Assembly (NCBI GenBank): GCA_036505295.1
Contig: DASXTQ010000041.1
Location: 1-64,000 of the forward strand
Source: WS-7 sp036505295
GTDB lineage: Bacteria; Eisenbacteria; RBG-16-71-46; SZUA-252
DNA length: 64,000 nt
Direction of reading: 5' to 3'
Notes under the pieces: model-generated
Database searches by the model: none
What the model was told of the DNA's origin: nothing
Seen by the model: only the letters and a program-made list of their open reading frames with translations
Program-made: the position numbers and the translations under genes
In this document: positions 42,946 to 51,427 of the stretch, piece after piece
Layout of the letters: every line of letters begins with the position of its first letter
Numbering within the stretch: position 1 is the stretch's first letter

Positions 42946-43791
42946 GTGACCGACTTGGGCTATAGCGTGGCCTCCTTCCTGGTCCGCCGGCTGCCGCCGG
43001 CGGCCATCGACCCGCTCTTAAACCTGGCCTCCGATCTCTACGTGCTGGCCCATCCGGGCCGCGCGCGCGCCGTGAGCCGCAATCTCGCCTGGATTTGGAG
43101 CGAAACGAGACGGCCCGGCCCGCCCCCCCGCGCCCGTCAAACGTATCGGGCATTCGCCAGGGTGGTCCGCGATTTCCTCGCCCACGAGCCGGAGCAGGGG
43201 TCGCGTGTCCGCCTATCCGAGCCGGCGCGCGCCGCGCTGCGAACGGCGCGGCTCTCCGGAAGTGGAATCGTGCTCGTGAGCGGCCATTTCGGTCCGTGGG
43301 AGCGTGCGCTTCAATGGCTCGCCGCTGAATTGGGGGGCGTCGAAGCACTGGCCGCGCCCCACCGGCTGGCCGCGGTGGACCGATTTTTCGTGGAGCAAAG
43401 GGCCCGCGGTGGCGTCCGCACGCTTTGCTCGAGTCGCCCGGTCAAGACCGCCCTTGAAAAACTGAAGACCGGCGCCTGGATTGCCGCCCTGGTCGACCGC
43501 CCACGGCGAAGCCCTGGAGGCGAGGGCATCGTGCCGATCGACCCGGGCCCGCTCCTCCTGGCGCGCCGGGCCCGCGCGCTCGTGATTCCCGGGGTTTCGA
43601 GGATCGCCGGGGACGGAGCGATCGAGATCGAGTTCGACCGGCCGTTCTCCCTCGACCCGACCCAGGGCGGGCTCGACATTTCCCAGGGAATCGCAAGACT
43701 TCAAGAGTTTTTCGACGCGCATGTCCGTGCCCATCCGACGCAGTGGTTCCAATGGCGGTGCGCGCGGAGCCTCGGCGCGCCTGGCTTGTGA
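42946..43791 (+). CDS. LpxL/HtrB-type lipid A (or related lipid) acyltransferase
   Basis: 281 residues of the lysophospholipid/lipid A acyltransferase fold. The catalytic H-x4-E is His114-Glu119 in GHFGPWE. A hydrophobic N-terminal region may associate with the inner membrane, and VDRPRRSPGGEGI corresponds to the substrate loop. Lipid A late acylation is the family role. Some members act in other glycolipid pathways, and the adjacent glycosyltransferase allows that. GTG 42946 is chosen. The open frame reaches back into tRNA-Pro and cannot all be coding. It overlaps the next gene by 4 bp. Confidence 0.82.
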   Translation: MTDLGYSVASFLVRRLPPAAIDPLLNLASDLYVLAHPGRARAVSRNLAWIWSETRRPGPPPRARQTYRAFARVVRDFLAHEPEQGSRVRLSEPARAALRTARLSGSGIVLVSGHFGPWERALQWLAAELGGVEALAAPHRLAAVDRFFVEQRARGGVRTLCSSRPVKTALEKLKTGAWIAALVDRPRRSPGGEGIVPIDPGPLLLARRARALVIPGVSRIAGDGAIEIEFDRPFSLDPTQGGLDISQGIARLQEFFDAHVRAHPTQWFQWRCARSLGAPGL

Positions 43792-44450
43792 AGGCGATGG
43801 CCGTGATCCCCGCCCGGGACGCCGAGGCAACGATCGCCGACGTCGTGCGGGGATTGAAGCGTGCGATGCCGGATCTCACGGTTCTCGTCGTGGACGACGG
43901 TTCCATCGACGCCACGTCCGCGCGAGCCCGTGAAGCTGGCGCCGACGTGATACGCCGCGACGTGAACGGCGGAAAGGGCGCCGCCCTCCAAACGGGATTC
44001 GACGAGGCTTTGCGCCGGAGGGCTGACGCGGTCCTCACGCTGGACGCGGACGGGCAGCACGATCCTTCATACGCCACAAAGCTCCTCCAGGGCCTCGACC
44101 GGTCCCACGTCGTGATCGGATCGCGGGACGAGGACCGGACGGGGATGCCCTGGCTCCGCCGCGCGACCAACACCGTCACCACCTGGTTCGTGTCACGCCT
44201 CGCGGGGAAGAGGATTCAGGACAGCCAATCCGGATACCGGGCGATCCGCGCCGAGGTGCTGGCCTCCGTGCGACCCCTGAGTCAGCGCTTCGACTACGAA
44301 TCGGAGTTTCTGATCGGAGCGGGCCGTCAGGGATTCGACATCACGGCGACGCCGGTTCCCACGCTCTACAATGCTCCGGGGAGTCACATCGATCCGTTCC
44401 GGGACACCCTTCGATTCGTCCGCCTCGTCCTGAGGCACTGGATCCGATGA
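43788..44450 (+). CDS. GT2-family glycosyltransferase (DPM/polyprenyl-phosphate sugar transferase-like)
   Basis: 220 residues of the GT-A fold with VIPARDAEATIADVV, VVDDGSIDAT, the DxD-type LDADGQH and the acceptor-side QDSQSGYRAIRAEVL. It lacks C-terminal membrane helices, so it resembles soluble dolichyl-phosphate mannose synthase-like enzymes. The sugar and lipid acceptor are unknown. GTG 43788 overlaps the preceding stop. ATGs at 43743 and 43752 would also be possible. Its stop overlaps surE. Confidence 0.88.
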   Translation: MKAMAVIPARDAEATIADVVRGLKRAMPDLTVLVVDDGSIDATSARAREAGADVIRRDVNGGKGAALQTGFDEALRRRADAVLTLDADGQHDPSYATKLLQGLDRSHVVIGSRDEDRTGMPWLRRATNTVTTWFVSRLAGKRIQDSQSGYRAIRAEVLASVRPLSQRFDYESEFLIGAGRQGFDITATPVPTLYNAPGSHIDPFRDTLRFVRLVLRHWIR

Positions 44451-45208
44451 TGGAGATCCTGGTCACCAACGACGACGGCATCCATGCCGAAGGCCTTCGC
44501 GCGCTGACCCGGTCGCTCAAGTCGCTCGGAAACGTCACGGTCATCGCACCCGATCGCGAACAGAGCGCGGCAAGCCACGCACTGACCCTCCATCGGCCTC
44601 TGCGAATCAAAAAGGTCGAGGAGGGCGTCCTGAGCGTCGACGGGACTCCGACCGATTGCGTGCTTCTCGGAGTCCATGGGTTTCTGAAACAGAAACCGAA
44701 TCTCGTGGTTTCCGGGATCAACCACGGGCCGAACATGGGCAACGACACGACCTATTCCGGAACGGTCGCGGCGGCGATCGAGGGAACGTTCCTGGGCATC
44801 CCGTCCGTCGCGATCTCCCTCGCGACGTGGGATGGCGCCGATTTCGAGGCGGCGGGAATGGTGGCGCATGAGATCGTGAAGTCGTTCCTCGGTCACGGCA
44901 TCCACGCGGGCATGTGCATCAGCGTGAACATTCCTCCGATTCCGCGGGCGGCTATGAAGGGGATCCGGGTCACCAGACTAGGAAAGCGGATCTACCACGA
45001 CGTGATCGTCGAGAAGACCGACCCGCGCGGAAAGCTCTACTATTGGATCGGCGGGGAAGACCCGACCTGGGAGCAGGACGAGCTGAGCGATTTCAACGCG
45101 GTGAGCGAGGGCTATGTGTCGGTGACGCCGCTCATGCTCGAGTTGACGGACTACAAAGCCATCGTCGAGATGGAATCGTGGGGGCTGAAGCTTGCCGGGA
45201 CAATCTGA
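44447..45208 (+). CDS. surE: 5'/3'-nucleotidase SurE
   Basis: A metal-dependent nucleotide phosphatase linked to stationary-phase survival. The protein has 253 residues with the N-terminal metal site ILVTNDDGIHAEGL, the loop APDREQSAASHALTLHRPLR, GTPTDCV and SGINHGPNMGNDTTYSGTVAAA. It is encoded directly before pcm, as in proteobacteria, and overlaps it by 17 bp. Confidence 0.95.
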   Translation: MMEILVTNDDGIHAEGLRALTRSLKSLGNVTVIAPDREQSAASHALTLHRPLRIKKVEEGVLSVDGTPTDCVLLGVHGFLKQKPNLVVSGINHGPNMGNDTTYSGTVAAAIEGTFLGIPSVAISLATWDGADFEAAGMVAHEIVKSFLGHGIHAGMCISVNIPPIPRAAMKGIRVTRLGKRIYHDVIVEKTDPRGKLYYWIGGEDPTWEQDELSDFNAVSEGYVSVTPLMLELTDYKAIVEMESWGLKLAGTI

Positions 45209-45857
45209 TTACGCGGTCGCGCGCCGGCGCATGGTCGAGGAGCAGCTCCGAGCGCGGGGCATCCACGATCCGCGCGTGCTCCGGATCATGGCCGCCGTGC
45301 CGCGTCATCTCTTTGTCGACCCCACGTTCGCAAACCGTGCCTACAGCGATCACGCGCTCCCGATCGGGCAGGAGCAGACGATCTCGCAGCCATTCATGGT
45401 CGCGCTCATGACGCAGGCGCTCGGGCTCGAGGGGGATGAGAAGGTGCTCGAGATCGGCACCGGCTCCGGTTATCAAACGGCGATCCTGACGGAGCTGGCG
45501 GATCGTGTCTTCACCATCGAACGGATCCCCGAGATCGGGATCCCGGCCCAGGAGAGGCTCACCGCCATGGGGTATACGAACGTGGTCTTCCGGATCGGGG
45601 ACGGCTCGTTGGGATGGCGGGAAATGGCGCCCTTCGACCGGGTGATCGTGACCGCGGGCGCGCCGAGGGTTCCCAGCTTTCTCGAGGAACAGTTGCGGAT
45701 CGGAGGATGCTGCATCGTACCGGTGGGTGATGCCTCGAACCAGAGCCTCGTCCGGGTGACCCGCTCGGAGGAAGGGCTCAGGGAACAGGTGCTCTGCTCC
45801 TGCACCTTCGTCCCGCTGATCGGACGCGAGGGCTGGTCCTCGGGGGAGCCGGGTTGA
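45192..45857 (+). CDS. pcm: Protein-L-isoaspartate O-methyltransferase
   Basis: SAM-dependent repair of isomerised aspartate in aged proteins. The 221 residues include RMVEEQLRARGIHDPRVL, the pcm-specific GQEQTISQPFMVALM and the SAM-binding motif VLEIGTGSGYQTA. It starts at TTG within surE (an internal ATG at 45231 also exists), and the longer form keeps the conserved first helix. The surE-pcm order with a sigma factor nearby mirrors the proteobacterial surE-pcm-nlpD-rpoS unit. Confidence 0.94.
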   Translation: MPGQSDYAVARRRMVEEQLRARGIHDPRVLRIMAAVPRHLFVDPTFANRAYSDHALPIGQEQTISQPFMVALMTQALGLEGDEKVLEIGTGSGYQTAILTELADRVFTIERIPEIGIPAQERLTAMGYTNVVFRIGDGSLGWREMAPFDRVIVTAGAPRVPSFLEEQLRIGGCCIVPVGDASNQSLVRVTRSEEGLREQVLCSCTFVPLIGREGWSSGEPG

Positions 45858-45883
45858 CCCACCGAAGGTCACGTTGGTAGACT
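45854..45883 (+). promoter_or_regulatory. Promoter of tRNA-Pro(CGG)
   Basis: TTGACC (overlapping the pcm stop), 18-bp spacer, TAGACT, 49 nt upstream of the tRNA. It may also drive the acylphosphatase and sigma-factor genes downstream. Confidence 0.6.
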
Positions 45884-45932
45884 CGCTGCGAGGGAAATCC
45901 CGACCCTCGATCTGCGTGTACGCGGTCTTTGT

Positions 45933-46006
45933 CGGGGCGTGGCTCAGCCTGGTAGAGCACCTGGTTCGGGACCAGGGGGTCGGAGGTTCAAATCCTCTCG
46001 CCCCGA
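45933..46006 (+). tRNA. tRNA-Pro(CGG)
   Basis: Acceptor stem CGGGGCG/CGCCCCG, D-stem GCTC/GAGC, anticodon stem CCTGG/CCAGG with loop TTCGGGA (anticodon CGG), and T-arm GGAGG-TTCAAAT-CCTCT (one G-T pair). Discriminator A; CCA is not encoded. Confidence 0.96.
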
Positions 46007-46066
46007 TATCCACGTGACCGCTCACCTGATTCCGGGTCCAATGGGGCTCGACTCGACCCTTTCCCC

Positions 46067-46354
46067 GTGATGCAATCGAGCCACGAGCGCTTGGTCGCCG
46101 ACGTGCATGGGCGCGTCCAGGGCGTTGGATTTCGTGCCTACGTCTATGACGTGGCGCAAGCTCTCGGAATTTCGGGTTCGGTGCAAAACTGCCGGGACGG
46201 CAGCGTCCGGGTGGAGGCCGAGGGTCCGAGGGATCTTCTGGACCGGCTCTTGCTGGCGTTGCGGGCGGGACCCCCGGCCGCGCGGGTAGAACGCGTCACG
46301 GAAGCCTGGAGCGAGGCACGGGGTGTAAAACGGTTTACAATTTTGCCGATGTGA
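46067..46354 (+). CDS. Acylphosphatase
   Basis: A 95-residue ferredoxin-like hydrolase of acyl phosphates. The substrate-binding arginine is in GRVQGVGFRAYV and the catalytic asparagine in VQNCRDGSVRVEAEG. Full family length. It starts at ATG 60 nt after tRNA-Pro, with the sigma-factor gene 7 bp behind it. Its last codons contain an imperfect palindrome and a -10-like box that may belong to the sigma-factor promoter. The physiological substrate is not evident. Confidence 0.92.
   Translation: MMQSSHERLVADVHGRVQGVGFRAYVYDVAQALGISGSVQNCRDGSVRVEAEGPRDLLDRLLLALRAGPPAARVERVTEAWSEARGVKRFTILPM
46313..46341 (+). promoter_or_regulatory. Possible promoter with overlapping palindrome before the sigma-factor gene
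   Basis: TACAAT (46336-46341, five of six consensus bases) with a poor -35 (GAGGCA, 17-bp spacer). The near-palindrome TGTAAAACGGTTTACA (46324-46339) covers the -10 region, as an operator would. All of it lies within the end of the acylphosphatase gene, so it may be chance. Confidence 0.35.
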
Positions 46355-46361
46355 GAGGGAC

Positions 46362-47420
46362 ATGCGAGAGGAGATCGAGGGATTTGTAGCGGACCTTACC
46401 GCGGCGATGCGGCGCGGGCTGGAACGGGGCTCGCTCGAGGCGGAAGAGATCGAGACGCTTCTCCACGCCCCCGACTTCGATCCCGCCGCGTTCGACACCT
46501 TTCTCGCCGAAGCCCGCCGCCGGGGCGTCCGTTTTCCCGAAAACGCAGGCGACTCCACGAACGCGGAACCCGCGTTCAGCGTGGATCACTCGATCAGCGA
46601 CATCGAACGACGCTACCTGGCCGAGATTCAGCGCTATCCGCTCCTCCGCCGTGAGAACGAGCAGGAGCTCTGGACCGCCATGCGAGGAGGAGACGAGGAC
46701 GCACGGAAGGCGTTGATCCTCGCCTACCTCAGGCTCGTCGTTTCCATCGCGCGAAACTACCGGAACCGCGGCGTCGAGTTCCTGGACTTGATCGAAGAGG
46801 GCAACGTCGGGCTCATCGCCGCCGTGGATCGTTACGACGTCGACCGCGGCGTCCACTTCAGCACCTACGCCACATGGTGGATCCGGCAAGCGCTCGCGCG
46901 GGGCGTTGCGAATCAGGCGCGCACGGTGCGCATCCCGATCCACGTCCTCCAGATGGTGCGCCGGTACGTCGCGACCGAACGCAGGCTGGAGCGGGAGCTG
47001 CGCCGCAGGCCGGAGGTGTTCGAGATCGCCCAGGAACTGGGGCTCCCGAGCGCACGGGCGAATCGTTTGCGGTCGCTCATCCACGCGATCCGCACGCTCG
47101 ACGTCGACCTGGGAGGGGACGCCTACCATGGGCTGATTGACAGCGAGGCGCTCGAGCAGCAGCCTTCGATCGACCAGATGGTCGAGATGCAAATGCGGAA
47201 CCAGCACTTGGACGAGCTTCTGAAGCGGCTTTCGGGGCGTGAAGAGGCGATCCTTCGCCTACGCTATGGGTTCTACGACGACAAGATGCACACCCTAGCC
47301 GAGGCAGGGGAGCAATTCGGCCTTTCCCGTGAGCGGATCCGCCAGCTCGAGCAACGCGCGCTGCTGAAGCTCCGGCAGCTCCTCGAATCGGACACGACCG
47401 AGTCCGCGTCTGTGCACTGA
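46362..47420 (+). CDS. Sigma-70 family RNA polymerase sigma factor (RpoD/RpoS group)
   Basis: A 352-residue promoter-recognition factor. An N-terminal region-1.1-like segment (about 5-60, LEAEEIETLLHAPDFDPAAF) is followed by region 1.2 (YLAEIQRYPLLRRENEQELW), region 2 (LRLVVSIARNYRNRGVEFLDLIEEGNVGLI, then HFSTYATWWIRQAL), region 3 and region 4.2 (LSRERIRQLEQRALLKLR). It could be the primary factor or a group-2 factor. The surE-pcm neighbourhood favours a stress/stationary RpoS-like role, and the 1.1-like segment favours a primary-type origin. The ATG has GAGAGGGA upstream. Confidence 0.92.
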   Translation: MREEIEGFVADLTAAMRRGLERGSLEAEEIETLLHAPDFDPAAFDTFLAEARRRGVRFPENAGDSTNAEPAFSVDHSISDIERRYLAEIQRYPLLRRENEQELWTAMRGGDEDARKALILAYLRLVVSIARNYRNRGVEFLDLIEEGNVGLIAAVDRYDVDRGVHFSTYATWWIRQALARGVANQARTVRIPIHVLQMVRRYVATERRLERELRRRPEVFEIAQELGLPSARANRLRSLIHAIRTLDVDLGGDAYHGLIDSEALEQQPSIDQMVEMQMRNQHLDELLKRLSGREEAILRLRYGFYDDKMHTLAEAGEQFGLSRERIRQLEQRALLKLRQLLESDTTESASVH

Positions 47421-47433
47421 TCCCATCGGGATC
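47419..47433. terminator. Short hairpin between convergent genes
   Basis: 6-bp stem GATCCC/GGGATC with a 3-nt loop, starting at the sigma-factor stop and 22 bp from the stop of the opposing O-antigen-ligase gene. No T-tract. A weak termination candidate for either strand. Confidence 0.3.
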
Positions 47434-47454
47434 GTCCGCAACTCCACGAGGGCC

Positions 47455-49539
47455 TCACGGTTTCTCCTTCATGACATCCCGCAGTCTCAGCTCGCGCAGC
47501 GCTGCCACGTAGTTGCTCTTCGCGGCCATCGCGGCCGCCTCTTCTCCGTGCCAATTCCGCTGCAGCGCAAGCGTCAGGGTATCGGCGGCCGCTTCCGCGC
47601 GTCCCTCGAGGAGCGCCGCGACCCCCAGGTCGGCGATCGGCATGGCATAGTCGGGGAAGAGCCCCGCACATCGCAGCGCCGCCACACGGGCGTCCTTCGT
47701 GAGGCCCAGCTCGAGATAACCTTGCGTGGCCAGCTCGAGCACGTTCGGGTTCTCGGGCTCGAGCGCGATCGCCCGCCCGAACTCGACGCGCACGTGGGCG
47801 AGGGCGTCCCCGCCTGGGGGGGCCCCGGCTTGCGCCGCCATGGTGCGCGCGAGGAGCGCGCGGAGCTCCCCTTCTTTCGGCGAGATTCGCACCGCGCGGT
47901 CGAACGCTGCTCGGGCGAGGGCAAGCTCCTCCTGCCGCCGGGTTGTGTCCGAAACGGCAAAAGCTTGCGCGAGGAGCGTGCGGCCCAGCTCTGTTGCATA
48001 GGTTCCATCGTATGGCGCGAGGGACAGGGCACGGCGCAGGTGCAGCGCGCGGGGCGGCGATGCGATCGGAGACAACATCGCGCGGGCAGCGGCCGTGTCG
48101 GCGAGCCAAGGAAGGAGCACGAGGAAGACCCAGACGGTCCCTGCAGCCAGGAGGCCGATCGCACGGGTCGGCCCAGCCGAGGAGGCCGCGCGCCCCGGTG
48201 ATCCGGGAGCATGCGGGGGGGCGCCCCCGCTTCTGCCCGCCCAGCCGGCTACCGCCGCCGCAAGGGTTCCGGTCGATGCCACCGTGAAGCTCGCAAGGTC
48301 TTGGATCGCGAACGCAACGAGCGTCCCCGCCGCCGCGGCGGCTCCTGCCCGGATCGCCGCGTCCGGGAGGCGCGATGCGCGCAGCACCGCGCGGCCCGCA
48401 AGGAAGACCACGAGGAAACACGCGAGCAGTCCGAGGACCCCCTGAGTCGCCGCTATCTGAACGAGCTCGTTATGAGCCTTGGCCGAGAGCCCGTTCCACT
48501 CGACCCGCCAATATTCCGGTGTGCGATACCGGGGGAAGGCCGCGAGGTAGCCGTCCGTACCCACTCCGGCAATCGGGTGGTCGGCGGCCATCCTGATCCC
48601 GGCACGCCAGAGCTGAACCCGCGACTGCGTGGAGGGCGCGGCCACGTCCGTAATCTGGCGAAGGCGACCGAGAAGCACGGGGCGGAGCTGAGTAAAGAGC
48701 GGCGCCAGGAACGCGGCAAACGCAAGCGCGACCGCCGCGAACACGAGGCGCCGTCCCCCTCGCTTCGAGGCGCCCCGACGTGCGCCCCAGGCCATGAGCC
48801 CGTATGTCACGAGCCCCGCAGCGAACGCGACCCAGGCCCCACGCGAGAGCGTCGCGGCCAAGACCGGGAGCGATACCGTCCCGAGCACGATCCAGGGCAG
48901 GCGGCTGTTTCGCGATTTTCCCCGAGAGATGAGCGACGCGACGAGCGGAAGCGTGATCGCGATCCACGCGCCGAGATGATTCGCATGGCCGAGGGTCCCG
49001 GGGACGCGGCGCAACCCGCCGAGCGTGGCGCTCCAGGTCCATTCGAAGGGATCCAGCCCCGTGAGCTGGAGAAGCGCGTATGAAACCGCGATCGCGAGCC
49101 CGACCGCCGCCGCGCGCGCGATCCGGTCGAGATGCCTCGGGTCGGAGGCGAGGGAGCGGGAAGCGAAGTAGATCACCGCGGTGGCAAACGCTGTCTTGAG
49201 GCCGGCCTCGCTCCCGTGCGCCCCGAAGATGCTCGAGTCGACGCGAATGGAGGCGACCGACGAGACGACCGCCGACAAGAGGAAAAGAGCGATGGCTGCT
49301 CCGAGTGGATCGCGTTTGGCGGCGACCTTGGCCCTCTCCGGCAGCACCGCGATCCACGCACGAAATCCCACCGCTCGGAAGCGGGCGAGCTCGCCTGCCG
49401 CAAAGATTCCGCACAGGATGAGTGCGCCCGTTGCGAGGAGCTCGGTCTTCGGAAACTCGAAGATGTTGCTTGCGCCCCGAAAGAAAACGGCCGGCACGAG
49501 CGCGATCAGGGCATAGAGGATGAACCCGACGGGGGTCAC
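47455..49539 (-). CDS. O-antigen ligase-family membrane protein with C-terminal TPR region
   Basis: 694 residues. About eleven membrane segments (1-440) include a Wzy_C/WaaL-type periplasmic loop with VGTDGYLAAFPRYRTPEYW and KAHNELVQIAATQGVLGLL, where the conserved H-N-E/L segment of the family lies. A TPR-like helical tail (about 500-690) follows. The family joins undecaprenyl-linked glycans to lipid A or to proteins; which acceptor is used here is unknown. A GTG start overlaps the stop of the flippase-like gene (GTGA), so the two are co-transcribed. Confidence 0.85.
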   Translation of the reverse strand: MTPVGFILYALIALVPAVFFRGASNIFEFPKTELLATGALILCGIFAAGELARFRAVGFRAWIAVLPERAKVAAKRDPLGAAIALFLLSAVVSSVASIRVDSSIFGAHGSEAGLKTAFATAVIYFASRSLASDPRHLDRIARAAAVGLAIAVSYALLQLTGLDPFEWTWSATLGGLRRVPGTLGHANHLGAWIAITLPLVASLISRGKSRNSRLPWIVLGTVSLPVLAATLSRGAWVAFAAGLVTYGLMAWGARRGASKRGGRRLVFAAVALAFAAFLAPLFTQLRPVLLGRLRQITDVAAPSTQSRVQLWRAGIRMAADHPIAGVGTDGYLAAFPRYRTPEYWRVEWNGLSAKAHNELVQIAATQGVLGLLACFLVVFLAGRAVLRASRLPDAAIRAGAAAAAGTLVAFAIQDLASFTVASTGTLAAAVAGWAGRSGGAPPHAPGSPGRAASSAGPTRAIGLLAAGTVWVFLVLLPWLADTAAARAMLSPIASPPRALHLRRALSLAPYDGTYATELGRTLLAQAFAVSDTTRRQEELALARAAFDRAVRISPKEGELRALLARTMAAQAGAPPGGDALAHVRVEFGRAIALEPENPNVLELATQGYLELGLTKDARVAALRCAGLFPDYAMPIADLGVAALLEGRAEAAADTLTLALQRNWHGEEAAAMAAKSNYVAALRELRLRDVMKEKP

Positions 49540-50564
49540 GGATGCTCCCGGGCCACGGAATCGACTTCCACGCGAACACTCACCCTCGCCCCTCTCACCA
49601 TTTCGCGCCGCGCGAGCCAGAGCCCCGGCAGCATCGGGAGCCAGAGGGAGAATCCCCGGAGAAGAAGGGTGGCAGCCACGGACACCTCCAAGGGCACACC
49701 GAGCAGCCGCAGACCCGCAACCGATCCCGCTTCGAACGGCCCGACACCGCCCGGCAGGAGGGTCACGGTCGCCACAACGGAGGCGAGCACGAAACTCGCG
49801 AAGACCACGGTCGCCGGCGCGTTGACGCCCAGGCCGAGCAGCATCGCTCGGAGCGTCGCGGCGTCCAGAAGAATGATCGCGAACTGGAGTGCGGCGGCGC
49901 TCAAGAGCAGCTTCCGGTCATGCAGGGTCGAAGGAGGCGCGGCTTCGATGGCCTCGAGAACAGGCGTCAGGCCGGGGAAGCGTCGGATCCAGTGCGGGAC
50001 TCCACGTGCGCCTCCGCGCGTCAGCCAGAGAAGCGTTACCGGAATGGACGCGGTCAGGAGTGAGACGATCGTAATGGCGGACAACACGGCGGGGTTCAGG
50101 TGGCTGTGCAGCCAGAAGATCGCCAGGCAGAGCGCCACGGCCATCGCGTACGCCAAGTAGAAACCGAGCAGTCCCACGACAACGGCCGCGGTCGATAGAC
50201 CTACCGGCACGCCCCGGCGCTCGAGCGCCCGGATGATCAGCACGGTCCCGGCGATCCCTCCGGTCGGTATGATCTGATCGATGAAAAGCTTCACGAGCCC
50301 GAGCGGCACGAGCGATCGAAGCCGCAGATGCGTTCCCGAGCGCCGCAACCCCAGCTTCAAAATGATGGCGGTGCAGAGATACGTCCCGATCTGAAGCACG
50401 CCTCCCACAAGGAGCCATATCGGCTCCGCGCGTTGCAGCATCTCGGCAAAGCGCTGCGATTCGCCGTAGCGGATCGCGACCGCAAGAAGCGCGGCGAGAA
50501 GAATGGCGCCCGGGAGCCAAGCAGCCCGGATCCACTTGGGAAACCGCACCGGAGGGGGATTCAT
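49536..50564 (-). CDS. Lysylphosphatidylglycerol synthase TM-region-like (UPF0104) membrane protein
   Basis: 342 residues with about eight membrane helices in the LPG_synthase_TM/GT-associated flippase pattern: IIPTGGIAGTVLIIRALERRGVP in the middle and LLPGGVGPFEAGSVAGL near residue 275. The soluble aminoacyltransferase half of MprF is absent, so lipid aminoacylation is not expected. Such short proteins are thought to move lipids or lipid-linked sugars across the inner membrane. Co-transcription with the O-antigen-ligase-like gene fits glycan export. The direction and substrate are inferred. Confidence 0.83.
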   Translation of the reverse strand: MNPPPVRFPKWIRAAWLPGAILLAALLAVAIRYGESQRFAEMLQRAEPIWLLVGGVLQIGTYLCTAIILKLGLRRSGTHLRLRSLVPLGLVKLFIDQIIPTGGIAGTVLIIRALERRGVPVGLSTAAVVVGLLGFYLAYAMAVALCLAIFWLHSHLNPAVLSAITIVSLLTASIPVTLLWLTRGGARGVPHWIRRFPGLTPVLEAIEAAPPSTLHDRKLLLSAAALQFAIILLDAATLRAMLLGLGVNAPATVVFASFVLASVVATVTLLPGGVGPFEAGSVAGLRLLGVPLEVSVAATLLLRGFSLWLPMLPGLWLARREMVRGARVSVRVEVDSVAREHP

Positions 50565-50696
50565 GAAGCGGGGAGGATACCATCAGCCGCGCCCGCGGGA
50601 CCAAGGACCGATCGCCCGGGCCACAGAGCAAGGTAGCCGACTCCGCCAGGGTGCATTACCATCCAATTTGGCTCCAGGGCCGTGGGAAGGAGATTT

Positions 50697-50762
50697 ATGT
50701 CTCGGCCGGCCGCGCAGCGGGCGGTCCGCAAGGGAGGTCGTTATGCGAAGCAGATGGGTTGA
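50697..50762 (+). CDS. Possible 21-codon upstream ORF overlapping the OmpA-lipoprotein start
   Basis: ATG with a strong GGAAGGAG site 5-6 nt upstream begins a 21-residue basic peptide (MSRPAAQRAVRKGGRYAKQM plus Gly). It ends with TGA 20 nt inside the next gene, in another frame. It is too short to judge by codon use. It may be a leader peptide that couples or tunes translation of the lipoprotein gene, or a chance ORF. Confidence 0.35.
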   Translation: MSRPAAQRAVRKGGRYAKQMG

Positions 50763-51426
50763 TCTAGCTCTCCGGGGAACCCTCGCTGCCGTGATGGTGG
50801 CGGGTGTCCATGGATGCTCCTCCATGAGCAAAGAGCAGAAGGGAGCGATCATCGGGGCCGCGGCCGGCGGAGCCGCGGGCGCCGTGATTGGAAATCAGAC
50901 CGGGTCGACGGCCAGGGGCGCCATCATCGGTGCCGCCGTCGGAGGGGTGGCCGGAGCGATCATCGGCCATCGGATGGACAAGCAGGCGAGGGAGCTCGAG
51001 CAGAACATTCCTGGAGCGACCGTCCAGCGGGTAGGCGAGGGCATTGCGGTGACGTTCGCATCCGGGCTCCTGTTCGATTTCAATTCCGATGTCGTCCGGC
51101 GTACCGCTCGCGGCAATCTGGACGAGCTTGCGCAAAGCCTTGACAAGTACCCGGACACCGACCTCCTGATCGTCGGTCACACCGATGCCATCGGGACGGA
51201 CTCCTACAACCAGGATCTCTCCGAGCGCCGCGCCGAGGCAGCGGCCCGGTACCTGGAATCGAGGGGGGTCAGAACCCGGATCGATACGCGCGGACGGGGG
51301 GAACGCGAGGCGATCGCGACCAACGATACGGACGCCGGCCGGCAGCAGAATCGTCGTGTCGAGGTAGCGATTTACGCGAGCGCGCAGCTCCGGGAGCAGG
51401 CGAAACGCCAAGCGGCATCGCGCTGA
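50743..51426 (+). CDS. OmpA-family outer-membrane lipoprotein with glycine-zipper domain
   Basis: 227 residues. A signal peptide with lipobox V-H-G-Cys25 indicates a lipoprotein. A glycine-zipper/YMGG-type segment follows (about 35-85, IIGAAAGGAAGAVIG and IIGAAVGGVAGAIIGH). The C-terminal OmpA/Pal domain (about 110-215) has FDFNSDVV, VGHTDAIGTDSYN and LSERRAEAAARYL, which bind diaminopimelate peptidoglycan. It anchors the outer membrane to the cell wall. The ATG has AAGGGAGG 5 nt upstream and overlaps a 21-codon ORF in another frame. The amidase follows 1 bp after the stop. Confidence 0.9.
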   Translation: MRSRWVDLALRGTLAAVMVAGVHGCSSMSKEQKGAIIGAAAGGAAGAVIGNQTGSTARGAIIGAAVGGVAGAIIGHRMDKQARELEQNIPGATVQRVGEGIAVTFASGLLFDFNSDVVRRTARGNLDELAQSLDKYPDTDLLIVGHTDAIGTDSYNQDLSERRAEAAARYLESRGVRTRIDTRGRGEREAIATNDTDAGRQQNRRVEVAIYASAQLREQAKRQAASR

Positions 51427-51427
51427 G

